A program made the position numbers and the translations under genes. The notes beneath the pieces were generated by a model. That model saw only the letters and a list, made by a program, of their open reading frames with translations. It was not told the origin of the DNA and ran no database searches. A stretch of DNA of 12,351 nt from Solirubrobacteraceae bacterium (GTDB lineage: Bacteria > Actinomycetota > Thermoleophilia > Solirubrobacterales > Solirubrobacteraceae), in the NCBI GenBank assembly GCA_024710825.1, contig JANJUA010000262.1:1-12351 (forward strand), written 5' to 3'. Shown piece after piece: positions 1 to 8,004 of this stretch (the first letter of the stretch is position 1; each line of letters starts with the position of its first letter).

Positions 1-1941
1 GTCACCGACCACCACGCTCCGCGCGCCGACGGCGTGCTGCCCGACGCGCCGATCGTCCATCCGGCGGTCTGCGGCTACCCGTACCCGCACCTCTGCGCGG
101 CGGCGGTGGCGCACAAGCTCGCGGAGGCGCTGGGCGCGCCGACCGCCGCCGAGGACCTCGACCTGGTGGCGCTCGCCACCGTCGCCGACGTCGTCCCGCT
201 CACCGGCGAGAACCGCCGCCTGGTGCGCGAGGGGCTTGGAGCGCTGCGCGTGACGCGCAAGCCGGGCCTGCGCGCGCTGATGGCGGTCACGCGCTGCGAC
301 GCGCCCCGCCTGGACGCGCGCGCGGTCGGCTTCCGGCTGGCGCCGCGGATCAACGCGGCCGGACGCCTGCGGCGGGCCGACGCCGGCCTGGAGCTGGCGC
401 TGACGGAGGATCGCGCGCGGGCCCAGGCCGTCGCCGAGGAGCTCGACCGGGTCAACCTCGAGCGCCGGGCGGTCGAGCAGCGGATGCTGTTCGAGGCCGA
501 GGCGCAGGTCCGCGAGCAGCCGGACGCGATCGCCCACGTCGTCTGGTCCGAGGGCTGGCACGCGGGCGTCGCGGGGATCGTGGCCTCGCGGCTGGCGGAG
601 CGCACGCACCGGCCCGCGGTCGTGATCGCGCTGGAGGGCGACCGCGGCACGGGCTCGGCCCGCTCGATCCCCGCGTTCGACCTGCTCGGGGGGCTCGACG
701 CGTGCGGCGCGCATCTGGTCCGCCACGGCGGCCATCGCGCCGCCGCCGGGCTGGAGATCGAGCGCGCGAGCCTGGAGGCGTTCCGCGACGCCTTCCGGGC
801 GCATGCGAGGGGCGTGCTCACCGACGAGGACCTCGTCGCCGCCCAGCGCGTCGACGCGATCGCCGCGGGCGGCGACGTCGGGCACGCGCTGGCCGAGGAG
901 CTGGCGCGGCTGGAGCCGTTCGGCCACGGCAACCCCGGCGTGACGCTGCTGCTGCCGGCCGCGCGGCTCGCGGACCCGCGGCCGATGGGCGAGCAGCGCC
1001 AGCACGTCCGCTTCACGGTGGAGTCCGGCGGCATCCGGGCCAAGGCGGTGGCCTTCTCGTGCGACGGGCGCCTGCCGGTCGACGCCGACACGCCCGCCGA
1101 CGCCGCGGTGAGCCTGGAGCTCGACCACTGGAACGGGACGGTCGAGCCGCGGCTGGTGCTCAAGCACGCCCAGCCGAGCGTCCCCGGGCCGATCGATGTC
1201 GTGGGGGAGCCGGCGCGCTGGCTGGACCCGGGCCCGGACGCCTATCTCACGGCCGCCCTCGCCGCCGTGGCGAACGATCCGGCGCCGCCGCGCACGGACG
1301 CCCCGCCGGTCCTGCGCGCCGCGCCCGTCGACCGTCGCGACCGTGGCGTCGCCGGGACCCTCGCCGCCCTCGTCGCGTCCGGCGAGCCGGTCCTGGCGGT
1401 GTGCGCCGACGTCCCGGCGCGGCTGCCCGGGCTGCGCGTGCGCCTCGGCGGCTTCGCCCTCACGGACTGGGCCGCGCTGGAGGAAGACCCGGCGCTCGCG
1501 GGCGCCTACGACCACGTGGTCGCGATCGACCCCCCGCCGCTGCCCGCGCTCGTCGCCCACGCGACGGTCCTGGCGTGGGGGGCGCCGGAGCTACACTTCG
1601 CTCGGCAGATCCATGAGCGTGAGTATCGACTCCGTGACCAGCTCGCGACGCTGTACCGGTCCCTGCGGGGCGCCGGCGGCGCGGACGGCGAGCACCTGGG
1701 AAGCCTGCTGCGGGGGGAGGGCACGCCGCGCTCGCATCGGCTCGCCGGCCGCCTCCTGCGCGTCCTCGCCGAGCTGGACGTCGTCGTCTGCGACCCCGCC
1801 TCGCGCCGCGTCGCGGTCCCGGATGCGCCGCGCACCGACCTGGAGCGCTCGCCCACGTACCGCGCCTGCGACCGGCGTCTCGAGGAGGGCCTGCGATGGC
1901 TGACCGAGCGAACGGCGGCACCGGCGGCCAGGGCGGCGTGA
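1..1941 (+). CDS. recJ: Single-stranded-DNA-specific exonuclease RecJ (5' partial)
   Basis: RecJ is a cytoplasmic 5'-3' single-strand DNA exonuclease of recombination and mismatch/base-excision repair. The window opens inside the gene. The frame is open from base 1 and begins VTDHH, the name-giving DHH metal-binding motif (window residues 3-5), so the start and the first phosphoesterase motifs lie upstream. Then follow ADVVPLTGENRR (about 62-73), the RINAAGRL stretch (about 116), and a DHHA1 domain with GTGSARSI and the GGH..AAG signature near residue 242. An OB-fold region begins LEPFGHGNPG. The last ~230 residues resemble the RecJ C-terminal domain (DPPPLPALV, then ATLYRSLR and LLRVLAELDVVV). 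The stop TGA at 1939-1941 lies 46 bp inside rel, implying cotranscription. recJ next to rel is a widespread order, but apt, often found between them, is absent. Confidence 0.95.
   Translation, partial: VTDHHAPRADGVLPDAPIVHPAVCGYPYPHLCAAAVAHKLAEALGAPTAAEDLDLVALATVADVVPLTGENRRLVREGLGALRVTRKPGLRALMAVTRCDAPRLDARAVGFRLAPRINAAGRLRRADAGLELALTEDRARAQAVAEELDRVNLERRAVEQRMLFEAEAQVREQPDAIAHVVWSEGWHAGVAGIVASRLAERTHRPAVVIALEGDRGTGSARSIPAFDLLGGLDACGAHLVRHGGHRAAAGLEIERASLEAFRDAFRAHARGVLTDEDLVAAQRVDAIAAGGDVGHALAEELARLEPFGHGNPGVTLLLPAARLADPRPMGEQRQHVRFTVESGGIRAKAVAFSCDGRLPVDADTPADAAVSLELDHWNGTVEPRLVLKHAQPSVPGPIDVVGEPARWLDPGPDAYLTAALAAVANDPAPPRTDAPPVLRAAPVDRRDRGVAGTLAALVASGEPVLAVCADVPARLPGLRVRLGGFALTDWAALEEDPALAGAYDHVVAIDPPPLPALVAHATVLAWGAPELHFARQIHEREYRLRDQLATLYRSLRGAGGADGEHLGSLLRGEGTPRSHRLAGRLLRVLAELDVVVCDPASRRVAVPDAPRTDLERSPTYRACDRRLEEGLRWLTERTAAPAARAA
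1883..1888 (+). promoter_or_regulatory. Ribosome binding site of rel, inside recJ
   Basis: AGGAGG lies seven bases before the ATG at 1896 and within the recJ reading frame. It is the reason for choosing ATG 1896 over the in-frame GTG at 1938, which overlaps the recJ stop as GTGA but has only a weak purine run upstream. Confidence 0.7.
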
Positions 1942-4280
1942 GCACGCCGGCGCGCGCGCACGGCGCCGGCGACGGGAGCGCGCACGCGCCCGTCCGGCGC
2001 GAGCCGGTGGACCGGGTCTCACACCCCCTGGAGCAGGTGAGCCTGATCTGCCCCGACCTGCCGGAGACCGATCGGCGCCTGCTCGCCGACCTGTTCGCGA
2101 TCGTCGAGGAGCATGCGGCGGACTCGCTCGTTGAGATCGACCGCGCGCGCGTCGAGGACGCGTTCGTCTTCGCCTGCGAGCATCACGCCGACCAGCGCCG
2201 CCAGTCGGGCGAGGAGTTCATCACCCACCCGGTCGGCGTGGCGAAGATCTGCGCCGGTCTGCGCCTGGACACCGAGACGCTCTGCGCCGCGCTCCTGCAC
2301 GACACCGTCGAGGACACGTCCGCGAGCCTGGCCGAGGTCCGCGAGCGCTTCGGCGACGAGATCGCCGGCCTCGTCGACGGCGTCACCAAGCTGACCGGCA
2401 TCACGTTCCAGTCGCGCGACGAGGCGCAGGCCGAGAACTACCGCAAGATGATGGTCGCGATGGCCTCGGACATCCGGGTCATCCTCATCAAGCTCGCCGA
2501 CCGCATGCACAACATGCGCACGATCGCGGCGATGCCGAAGCAGAAGCAGATCGACAAGGCCAAGGAGACCCTGGAGATCTACGCGCCGATCGCGCACCGC
2601 CTCGGCATCCACGCGATCAAGTGGGAGCTAGAGGATCTCGCGTTCCAGGCGCTGCACCCGCGCAAGTACCAGGAGATCAAGGGCCTCGTCGCCCAGCAGC
2701 GCGACGACCGCGAGCGCTACGTCCGGGAGGCGGGCGCCTACCTGCAGCGCGAGCTCGAGGCGCTCGGCATCGAGGCGGAGATCGCGGGGCGCGCCAAGCA
2801 CTTCTACTCCATCTACTCGAAGATGACCAAGAAGGGCCGCGAGTTCAACGAGATCTACGACCTGACCGCGATGCGCGTCGTCGTCGACTCGGTGAAGGAC
2901 TGCTACGGCGCGGTGGGGGTCATCCACAGTCTCTGGAAGCCCCTGCCCGGGCGCTTCAAGGACTTCATCGCGATGCCCAAGTTCAACATGTACCAGTCGC
3001 TGCACACGACGGTGATCGGGCCGGAGGGCAGGCCGCTGGAGATCCAGATCCGCACGCGCGAGATGCACGACATGGCCGAGTTCGGCGTCGCCGCGCACTG
3101 GATCTACAAGGAGGGCAAGAACGGGGCGGCCGCGAACGCCACGGGCGACGAGAAGCTCAAGTGGCTGCGCACCATGCTCGACTGGCAGCAGGAGCTCGTC
3201 GACCCCAAGGACTTCATGGAGAACCTGAAGGTCGACCTGTTCGAGGACGAGGTGTTCGTCTTCACCCCGAAGGGGGAGGTCAAGTCGCTGGCCGGCGGGG
3301 CGACGCCGCTGGACTTTGCCTACGAGGTCCACACGGAGATCGGCCACCGCTGCGTGGGCGCGCGCGTCAACGGCAAGATCGTTCCGCTGCACTACGAGCT
3401 GCGCTCCGGCGACATCGTCGAGATCCTCACCGCCAACCGCGAGCGCGGGCCGTCGCGCGACTGGCTCGCCCTGGTCCGCACGTCGCGGGCGCGCAACAAG
3501 ATCAAGGCGTGGTTCAAGGCCGAGTCGCGCGAGGACACCGAGCACACCGGCCGCGAGCTGCTCCAGGAGCACCTGCGCAAGGCGGGCCTGCCGGCCCAGA
3601 AGATCTCCGGCAGCGCACTGCTGGCCGACGTCATCCGCGAGATGGGCTTCCGCAAGGCGGAGGAGTTCTACATCGCGCTGGGCTCGGCCAAGATCTCGCC
3701 GAAGGTCGTCGTCAACAAGGTCCTCCAGCGCCTCAAGCAGGGCGAGGCGGCCGAGGAGGAGCGCACGCCGGCGGAGACCCTCGTCCACGACGGGCGCCGC
3801 CAGCGTCGCCAGCCGACGGGCTCGTCGAGCTCCTACGGGATCCGGGTGCAGGGCGTCGAGGACGTCATGCTGCGCCTGGCGAAGTGCTGCCGCCCGGTGC
3901 CGGGCGACCCGATCGTCGGCTACGTGTCGCTCGGGCGCGGCATCACGATCCATCGCGAGGACTGCCCGAACGCCGTCGCGCTGCGCAAGGACCCGGAGCG
4001 CTTCGTGCCGGTGGAGTGGGAAGGGGGCAACGAGGCGGCGTTCAAGGTCGAGCTCCAGGTCGACGCCTGGGACCGCCATCGCCTGCTCGAGGAGCTCTCG
4101 CGGGCGATAGCGGAGGGCGGCCTGAACATCGTCGAGGCGCGCTGCGTCGTCAACCCGCCGATGGTTCAGAACCGGTTCGTCGTCGAGGTGGCCGACACGC
4201 AGGCGCTGAAGGGCACCGTGAACCGGCTGCGCAACATCGACTCGGTCTTCGACGCCTACCGGGTCACGCCCGGCGCCTGA
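1896..4280 (+). CDS. rel: Bifunctional (p)ppGpp synthetase/hydrolase (Rel/SpoT family)
   Basis: This is a long RSH protein (794 aa) that makes and degrades the stringent-response alarmone (p)ppGpp. Domains run in order. The HD hydrolase has HH near residue 94, H135-D136 with E139-D140 (LLHDTVEDT) and KLADRMHN at 199-206. The synthetase has KHFYSIYSKM, EIYDLTAMRVV and RFKD at 353-356; the RxKD form is the one seen in bifunctional Rel enzymes, whereas RelA-type synthetases carry an acidic version. TGS follows (VFVFTPKGEV, then LDFAYEVHTEIGHRCVG). The conserved-cysteine domain has C664-C665, H686 and C690. A C-terminal ACT domain completes it. With both hydrolase and synthetase residues intact it should be the housekeeping bifunctional enzyme. 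It overlaps recJ by 46 bp. The first ~45 residues are Gly/Ala/Arg-rich and unconserved in look, so GTG 1938 remains a possible alternative start. Confidence 0.96.
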   Translation: MADRANGGTGGQGGVSTPARAHGAGDGSAHAPVRREPVDRVSHPLEQVSLICPDLPETDRRLLADLFAIVEEHAADSLVEIDRARVEDAFVFACEHHADQRRQSGEEFITHPVGVAKICAGLRLDTETLCAALLHDTVEDTSASLAEVRERFGDEIAGLVDGVTKLTGITFQSRDEAQAENYRKMMVAMASDIRVILIKLADRMHNMRTIAAMPKQKQIDKAKETLEIYAPIAHRLGIHAIKWELEDLAFQALHPRKYQEIKGLVAQQRDDRERYVREAGAYLQRELEALGIEAEIAGRAKHFYSIYSKMTKKGREFNEIYDLTAMRVVVDSVKDCYGAVGVIHSLWKPLPGRFKDFIAMPKFNMYQSLHTTVIGPEGRPLEIQIRTREMHDMAEFGVAAHWIYKEGKNGAAANATGDEKLKWLRTMLDWQQELVDPKDFMENLKVDLFEDEVFVFTPKGEVKSLAGGATPLDFAYEVHTEIGHRCVGARVNGKIVPLHYELRSGDIVEILTANRERGPSRDWLALVRTSRARNKIKAWFKAESREDTEHTGRELLQEHLRKAGLPAQKISGSALLADVIREMGFRKAEEFYIALGSAKISPKVVVNKVLQRLKQGEAAEEERTPAETLVHDGRRQRRQPTGSSSSYGIRVQGVEDVMLRLAKCCRPVPGDPIVGYVSLGRGITIHREDCPNAVALRKDPERFVPVEWEGGNEAAFKVELQVDAWDRHRLLEELSRAIAEGGLNIVEARCVVNPPMVQNRFVVEVADTQALKGTVNRLRNIDSVFDAYRVTPGA

Positions 4281-4454
4281 TCAGTCGTCGTCGCGGCGCG
4301 AGAGGTACTCGGGCGTCGCCACGAGGAACAGGCCGGTGACGATGAAGCCGACCAGGCTCGCGACACCCAGGATGCGCGTGTACCACTCCTCGAACGGCAG
4401 CATGAGAACTAGGCCGAGCGCGAGCAGCAGGGGGCAGGCGAGGCGCAGGCTCAC
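4281..4454 (-). CDS. Small two-helix membrane protein, candidate third subunit of cytochrome bd
   Basis: I do not recognise the family. The frame encodes 57 residues starting at GTG (4454-4452), and this GTG overlaps the cydB stop as GTGA. Eight bases upstream is GAGGAG, so translation coupled to cydB is likely. The product has two hydrophobic stretches: CPLLLALGLVLMLPF (about residues 6-20) and ILGVASLVGFIVTGLFLVA (about 28-46). They are joined by an acidic/aromatic turn (EEWYTR) and followed by a charged tail ending RRDDD. Known bd oxidases carry single-helix small subunits (CydX in Escherichia, CydS in Geobacillus) encoded near cydB. Position and coupling suggest an analogous accessory role here, but two helices and no visible homology make this inference. 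Its stop codon abuts the convergent rel stop with no bases between. Confidence 0.72.
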   Translation of the reverse strand: MSLRLACPLLLALGLVLMLPFEEWYTRILGVASLVGFIVTGLFLVATPEYLSRRDDD

Positions 4455-5521
4455 GGCGACGGCTCCTCGCGCGGGTGGTCGTTGGCGGTGATCGGCCGGA
4501 AGCGCTGGTCCAACGGCTCGAACTGCTGCTGGAGGTCGCCGCGCAGGACCAGGCGATAGAGGTAGACGAGCGACGGCACCAGCACCAGCATGCCGACCGC
4601 GACGCTGACGAGCAGCGCGGTCATCGTCGCGTCGCTCGCCGCTGCCTCGTCGAAGGTCAGCTCACCCGGCAGCAGGTCCGGCGACTGCGCGAACGCCCAG
4701 CCGATCACGACGCACGCCACGGCCGCCGCCGAGCCCCAGCGGGCCGGCGCGACCCGCCCGGTCCAGACGAGCGCGAGCGTCGCCGCGCCGAGCACGGCCG
4801 ACAGCGCCACGAACACGAGCCCGCCGCCCGAGGTGAGCCCGTCGAAGAGGTCGCGGGCGTCCGCGCGGACGACGAACAGGCCGCCGATCGCGATGGCGCC
4901 GGCGAGCACGCCGGAGGCGAGCGCGCGCCGCCGGAACGCCGCCACCATGTCCTCGATCCCGGCGCCTCGCGCGTCGGCCGCGAGGTACACGGCCGAGACG
5001 TAGGCCCCGGTCACCACCGCCAGCACGCCGATCAGCAGCGACGTCGGGTTCAGCCACGACTCGAACGGGGCGCCGAGCGCGTTGCCCACCGGCACGCGGC
5101 CGGACGCGATCCCGCCGAGCGCCGCCCCGAGGCAGAACGGGACGATCACAGAGGAGGAGGCGAACAGCGCCCCGAGGAAGCGCGCCTCGTTCAGCGTCGC
5201 CGCCTGCCCGCGCAGCGCGAACGCGGCGCCGCGGCCGATGATCCCCAGCGCGGCGAGGAACATCGGCACGTAGAGCGTCGACATGATCGAGCCGAAGAAG
5301 ACCGGGAACGCCGTCCACAGGATCACCAGGACGAAGATCAGCCAGACGTGGTTGGCCTCCCACACCGGGCTCATCGAGCGCTGGATCATCCCGCGCACGC
5401 GCCCGCCGCGCTCCGCGCCGCCCGCGGTCAGGTCCCACAGCCCCGCGCCGAGGTCGGCGCTGCCCAGGACGGCGTACGCGGTCAGCCCCAGCATCGCCAG
5501 CGCGAGGCAGAGCTCCGCCAT
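4451..5521 (-). CDS. cydB: Cytochrome bd ubiquinol/menaquinol oxidase subunit II
   Basis: CydB (356 aa) is the haem-free membrane subunit of the bd-type terminal oxidase, which reduces O2 to water using quinol. The N-terminus has YAVLGSADLGAGLWDL with D23, matching the conserved acidic residue of the first helix. It is followed by SPVWEANHVWL (W54, N57, W60), the conserved loop before helix II. Several further hydrophobic segments run through the protein. The tail (EPLDQRFRPITANDHPREE) is charged and cytoplasmic in character. The ATG at 5521-5519 overlaps the cydA stop as TGATG, and AGGTGG lies seven bases upstream. The reading frame stays open far upstream of this ATG, but that part is only antisense-frame shadow of cydA. 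The stop overlaps the next small gene by four bases. No cydDC transporter genes are in view. Confidence 0.95.
   Translation of the reverse strand: MAELCLALAMLGLTAYAVLGSADLGAGLWDLTAGGAERGGRVRGMIQRSMSPVWEANHVWLIFVLVILWTAFPVFFGSIMSTLYVPMFLAALGIIGRGAAFALRGQAATLNEARFLGALFASSSVIVPFCLGAALGGIASGRVPVGNALGAPFESWLNPTSLLIGVLAVVTGAYVSAVYLAADARGAGIEDMVAAFRRRALASGVLAGAIAIGGLFVVRADARDLFDGLTSGGGLVFVALSAVLGAATLALVWTGRVAPARWGSAAAVACVVIGWAFAQSPDLLPGELTFDEAAASDATMTALLVSVAVGMLVLVPSLVYLYRLVLRGDLQQQFEPLDQRFRPITANDHPREEPSP
4463..4468 (-). promoter_or_regulatory. Ribosome binding site of the small membrane ORF after cydB
   Basis: On the minus strand GAGGAG sits eight bases before the GTG at 4454, inside the last codons of cydB. 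It supports the small frame as a real gene. Confidence 0.6.
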
Positions 5522-6903
5522 CAGGCGTCCACCTGCTCTGCGACCTCGACGTCCGGCGGCCGCGAGGCGAGCCGGCGCAGCAGCCACACGACCGCCGCAG
5601 CGAGCGCCAGGTAGACGAGCGCGACGGCCGCGAACGCGAACGGCAGGCCGCTCGCGTCGGTCACCGCGTCCTCGACGCGCATCACCTCGTAGACGATCCA
5701 CGGCTGGCGTCCCACCTCGGTCGTCACCCAGCCGGCGATGAGCGCCACCACGGCGAGCGGGCCGGCCGCGATCAGGCCGCGGTAGAACCACCGTGTCCGC
5801 GGCAGCCGTCGCTTGCGCCAGTACACGCCCGCGTAGAAGAGGCCGAGCACGGCGAGCAGCGTGCCGATGCCGACCATCGCCTGGAAGGCGAAGCGCACCG
5901 TGTTCACAGGGCCGGGGCGGTCGTCGGGCGCCACGGCGTCGAGCCCCTGCACGGTCGCGTTCGGGTCGTGGTAGGCGAGGATCGACAGCAGGTAGGGGAT
6001 CTCGATCCCGCCCTTGATCTGACCGTCGCTCTCGTACCAGCCGAAGAAGTGGAACGGGGCGCCCTCCGTCGTCTCGGCGAGCCCCTCGAACGTCGCGAGC
6101 TTGGTCGGCTGGAGGTCGGCGACGGTGCGCCCGGCCCAGTCGCCGATCACCACCTGGGCCGGCGCGGTGAGCGCCGCGACCGTGAGCGGCACCACGAGTG
6201 CGGTGCGCACGTACTTCGAGCGGTCCCCGCGCAGCCAGGCGCGGGCGTAGACGGCGGCGACGAGGAAGCCGACCACCATCGTCCCCGCGAAGTACATGTG
6301 GACGTACTCGTGCCAGAAGTTCTCGTTGAACAGCGCCTCCCACGGGCGCACGTTCACGATGTCGCCGTTGGCGGCGATGTCGAAGCCGACCGGGTGGTTC
6401 ATCCAGCCGTTGACGGAGATGACGAACAGGGACCCGGTCAGTCCCGCGATGACGATCGGCACGCCGGTCAGCAGGTGGACGCGGGGCGGCAGCCGGTCCC
6501 AGCCGTAGACGTAGATCGCGATGAAGATCGCCTCGATGAAGAAGGAGAAGCCCTCCAGGCCGAACGCGAGCCCGAACACGTCGCCGAACGTGGCCATGAA
6601 GTTCGGCCACAGCAGGCCGAGCTCGAAGGAGAGGATCGTGCCGGTGACGACGCCGACGGCGAACATCAGCAGCATGACCTTCGACCAGCGCTTGGCGAGC
6701 GCGCGGTAGGTCGGATCCCCGGTGCGCAGGTAGAGGCCCTCGACGAACAGGACCATCGCGGGGAAGGCGATCCCGAAGCACGTCAGCGGGATGTGCACGG
6801 CGAACGAGAGCGCCTGGAGCTCGCGCGCCCAGAGGAGGTCCGGCTGGTTGGACTCGCCGAGCCTGCCGGCGAAGTCGGCAGCCGCGAGGACGAACGCCTC
6901 CAC
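5521..6903 (-). CDS. cydA: Cytochrome bd ubiquinol/menaquinol oxidase subunit I
   Basis: CydA (460 aa) carries the haems and quinol site of the bd oxidase. Visible ligands by analogy with E. coli are H37 (ALSFAVHIPLT; high-spin haem b595), H202 (HEYVHMYFAG) and M343 (RFAFQAMVG) for haem b558. An acidic pair E117/E124 lies in the helix GLEGFSFFIEAIF, and the hallmark GRQPW occurs in TEVGRQPWIVYEV. The Q-loop holds TKLATFEGLAET, with the Lys and Glu implicated in quinol binding. Only a short stretch separates IPYLLSILAYHDPNA from the M343 helix, so this is the short-Q-loop form. About 18 residues precede the usual N-terminus. The start is GTG 6903; no Shine-Dalgarno is seen, but a -10-like box lies six bases upstream, so a leaderless message is likely. 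It overlaps cydB as TGATG. Confidence 0.95.
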   Translation of the reverse strand: MEAFVLAAADFAGRLGESNQPDLLWARELQALSFAVHIPLTCFGIAFPAMVLFVEGLYLRTGDPTYRALAKRWSKVMLLMFAVGVVTGTILSFELGLLWPNFMATFGDVFGLAFGLEGFSFFIEAIFIAIYVYGWDRLPPRVHLLTGVPIVIAGLTGSLFVISVNGWMNHPVGFDIAANGDIVNVRPWEALFNENFWHEYVHMYFAGTMVVGFLVAAVYARAWLRGDRSKYVRTALVVPLTVAALTAPAQVVIGDWAGRTVADLQPTKLATFEGLAETTEGAPFHFFGWYESDGQIKGGIEIPYLLSILAYHDPNATVQGLDAVAPDDRPGPVNTVRFAFQAMVGIGTLLAVLGLFYAGVYWRKRRLPRTRWFYRGLIAAGPLAVVALIAGWVTTEVGRQPWIVYEVMRVEDAVTDASGLPFAFAAVALVYLALAAAVVWLLRRLASRPPDVEVAEQVDA

Positions 6904-6909
6904 GACACG

Positions 6910-6915
6910 ACCCTA
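6910..6915 (-). promoter_or_regulatory. Candidate leaderless promoter (-10 box) of cydA
   Basis: On the minus strand TAGGGT is followed by six bases (CGTGTC) and then the cydA GTG. This is the spacing expected when transcription starts on the first base of the start codon. No convincing -35 element is seen. It would let the oxidase genes be transcribed independently of the lipid kinase gene upstream. No Rex-type or other redox operator was recognised. Confidence 0.45.
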
Positions 6916-6968
6916 TCCGGAAGATCGGACGGGTGGGGAAGAAACGCGGCGCGCGGAGGCGGCCGGCC

Positions 6969-7964
6969 CTAGCCGACGACGGTCAGCGCGCGCGGGTCGA
7001 TCGTGTAGCGCGCCTCCTCGACCGAGCCGACGTAGTCGCCGTCGACCTGCAGCGGAACCGCGCGGCCGTCGGTCGAGCGCACGGTGACGCCGTCGACGGC
7101 CTCGAAGTGCCCGACGCGGCGGTGCTTGACGATTCGCGCGCGGGGGGCGAGCGCGCGGAAGGCGATCGTCGGCACGTCCAGCGGCGTGGCGCGCTCGAGC
7201 ACCACGGTGCTGAGCGTGCCGCCGTCGAGCGTCGCGCCCTCGGCGAGGTGGACGGGCCGGCCCTTGAAGTACGTGTAGGGGTCGGCGTTCTGGACGATCG
7301 CGGTCACGCCGGTCGTACGCCGCCCGTCGCTCGCCTCGACCTCCAGCCGCGGTGGGCGCACGAGGTAGTCCCTCAAGAAGGAGGCGACCGCGGCCGACGT
7401 GAAGAACCACGGCCCGAACCGCGCCTTCAGGTGCGGGCGGGCGTCCACGCGCCGCACGACCGTCGCGTCGAGGCCGAGGCCGGAGGAGAAGGTGAAGAGC
7501 CGGTCGTTGACGCGCGGCAGGTCCACCTGCCGCGGGCGCCAGTCGTCGGCGAGGCGCAGCAGATGCTCGGTCGCGTCGACGATCTCGCTCGGGATGCCGA
7601 GCATCCGGCAGAAGACGTTCGTGTTGCCGCCCGGCAGCGGGCACAGCGGCGTGGGGGAGCCGACGAGCCCGTTGACCGCCTCGTTGACGGTGCCGTCGCC
7701 GCCGAACGTGACGACGACGTCGTAGCCCTCCAGCGCGGCCTCGCGGCACAGCTCGGTCGCGTGGTCCTTGCTCTCGGTGTCGATCGCCGTTACCTCGTAG
7801 CGGCCCTGGAGCGCGTAGACGACGAGGTTGCGCAGCCGGTCGGAGACCGTGGTGGCGTACGGGTTGACGATGACCAGCATCCGCCGTCGATCGACGGGCG
7901 CGTCGTGCTGCGACGCGGCGGCGAGCTGCTCGAGCAGCTCCAGGGAGGGGGCGGCGATGGGCAC
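6969..7964 (-). CDS. Diacylglycerol/sphingosine kinase-family lipid kinase
   Basis: This 331-aa protein of the DAGK-catalytic family (NAD-kinase-like fold) transfers ATP phosphate to a lipid hydroxyl, probably diacylglycerol at the inner membrane face. Seen are VIVNPYA at residues 31-37, the nucleotide-binding signature GGDGTVNE at 88-95, PGGNTN at 111-116, and a C-terminal LQVDGDYVG resembling the conserved acidic site of the family. No membrane helix is obvious. The first 28 residues are an extension before the conserved core; an ATG at residue 29 (7880) is an alternative start. Neither start has a good ribosome binding site. The gene stop lies 65 bp before cydA, and 40 bp separate its start from the flavin-reductase gene. 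In such organisms DAGK-like enzymes can also act in phosphatidylinositol mannoside metabolism, so the exact substrate is open. Confidence 0.85.
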   Translation of the reverse strand: MPIAAPSLELLEQLAAASQHDAPVDRRRMLVIVNPYATTVSDRLRNLVVYALQGRYEVTAIDTESKDHATELCREAALEGYDVVVTFGGDGTVNEAVNGLVGSPTPLCPLPGGNTNVFCRMLGIPSEIVDATEHLLRLADDWRPRQVDLPRVNDRLFTFSSGLGLDATVVRRVDARPHLKARFGPWFFTSAAVASFLRDYLVRPPRLEVEASDGRRTTGVTAIVQNADPYTYFKGRPVHLAEGATLDGGTLSTVVLERATPLDVPTIAFRALAPRARIVKHRRVGHFEAVDGVTVRSTDGRAVPLQVDGDYVGSVEEARYTIDPRALTVVG

Positions 7965-7978
7965 TGGGGGGTCAGACG

Positions 7979-7984
7979 AACCTA
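7979..7984 (-). promoter_or_regulatory. Weak candidate -10 box upstream of the lipid kinase
   Basis: TAGGTT on the minus strand lies 14 bases before the GTG at 7964, leaving a leader of only about seven bases. It fits TANNNT, but no -35 element is clear; low confidence. Confidence 0.25.
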
Positions 7985-8004
7985 CACGCGGGCGGGGTCG
8001 CCGG

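Noticed and set aside
5522..6781. Open upstream extension of the cydB frame to a 776-codon frame
   Set aside because: The extra part is another frame of cydA and has no CydB-like content; ATG 5521 with AGGTGG and TGATG coupling is the proper start.
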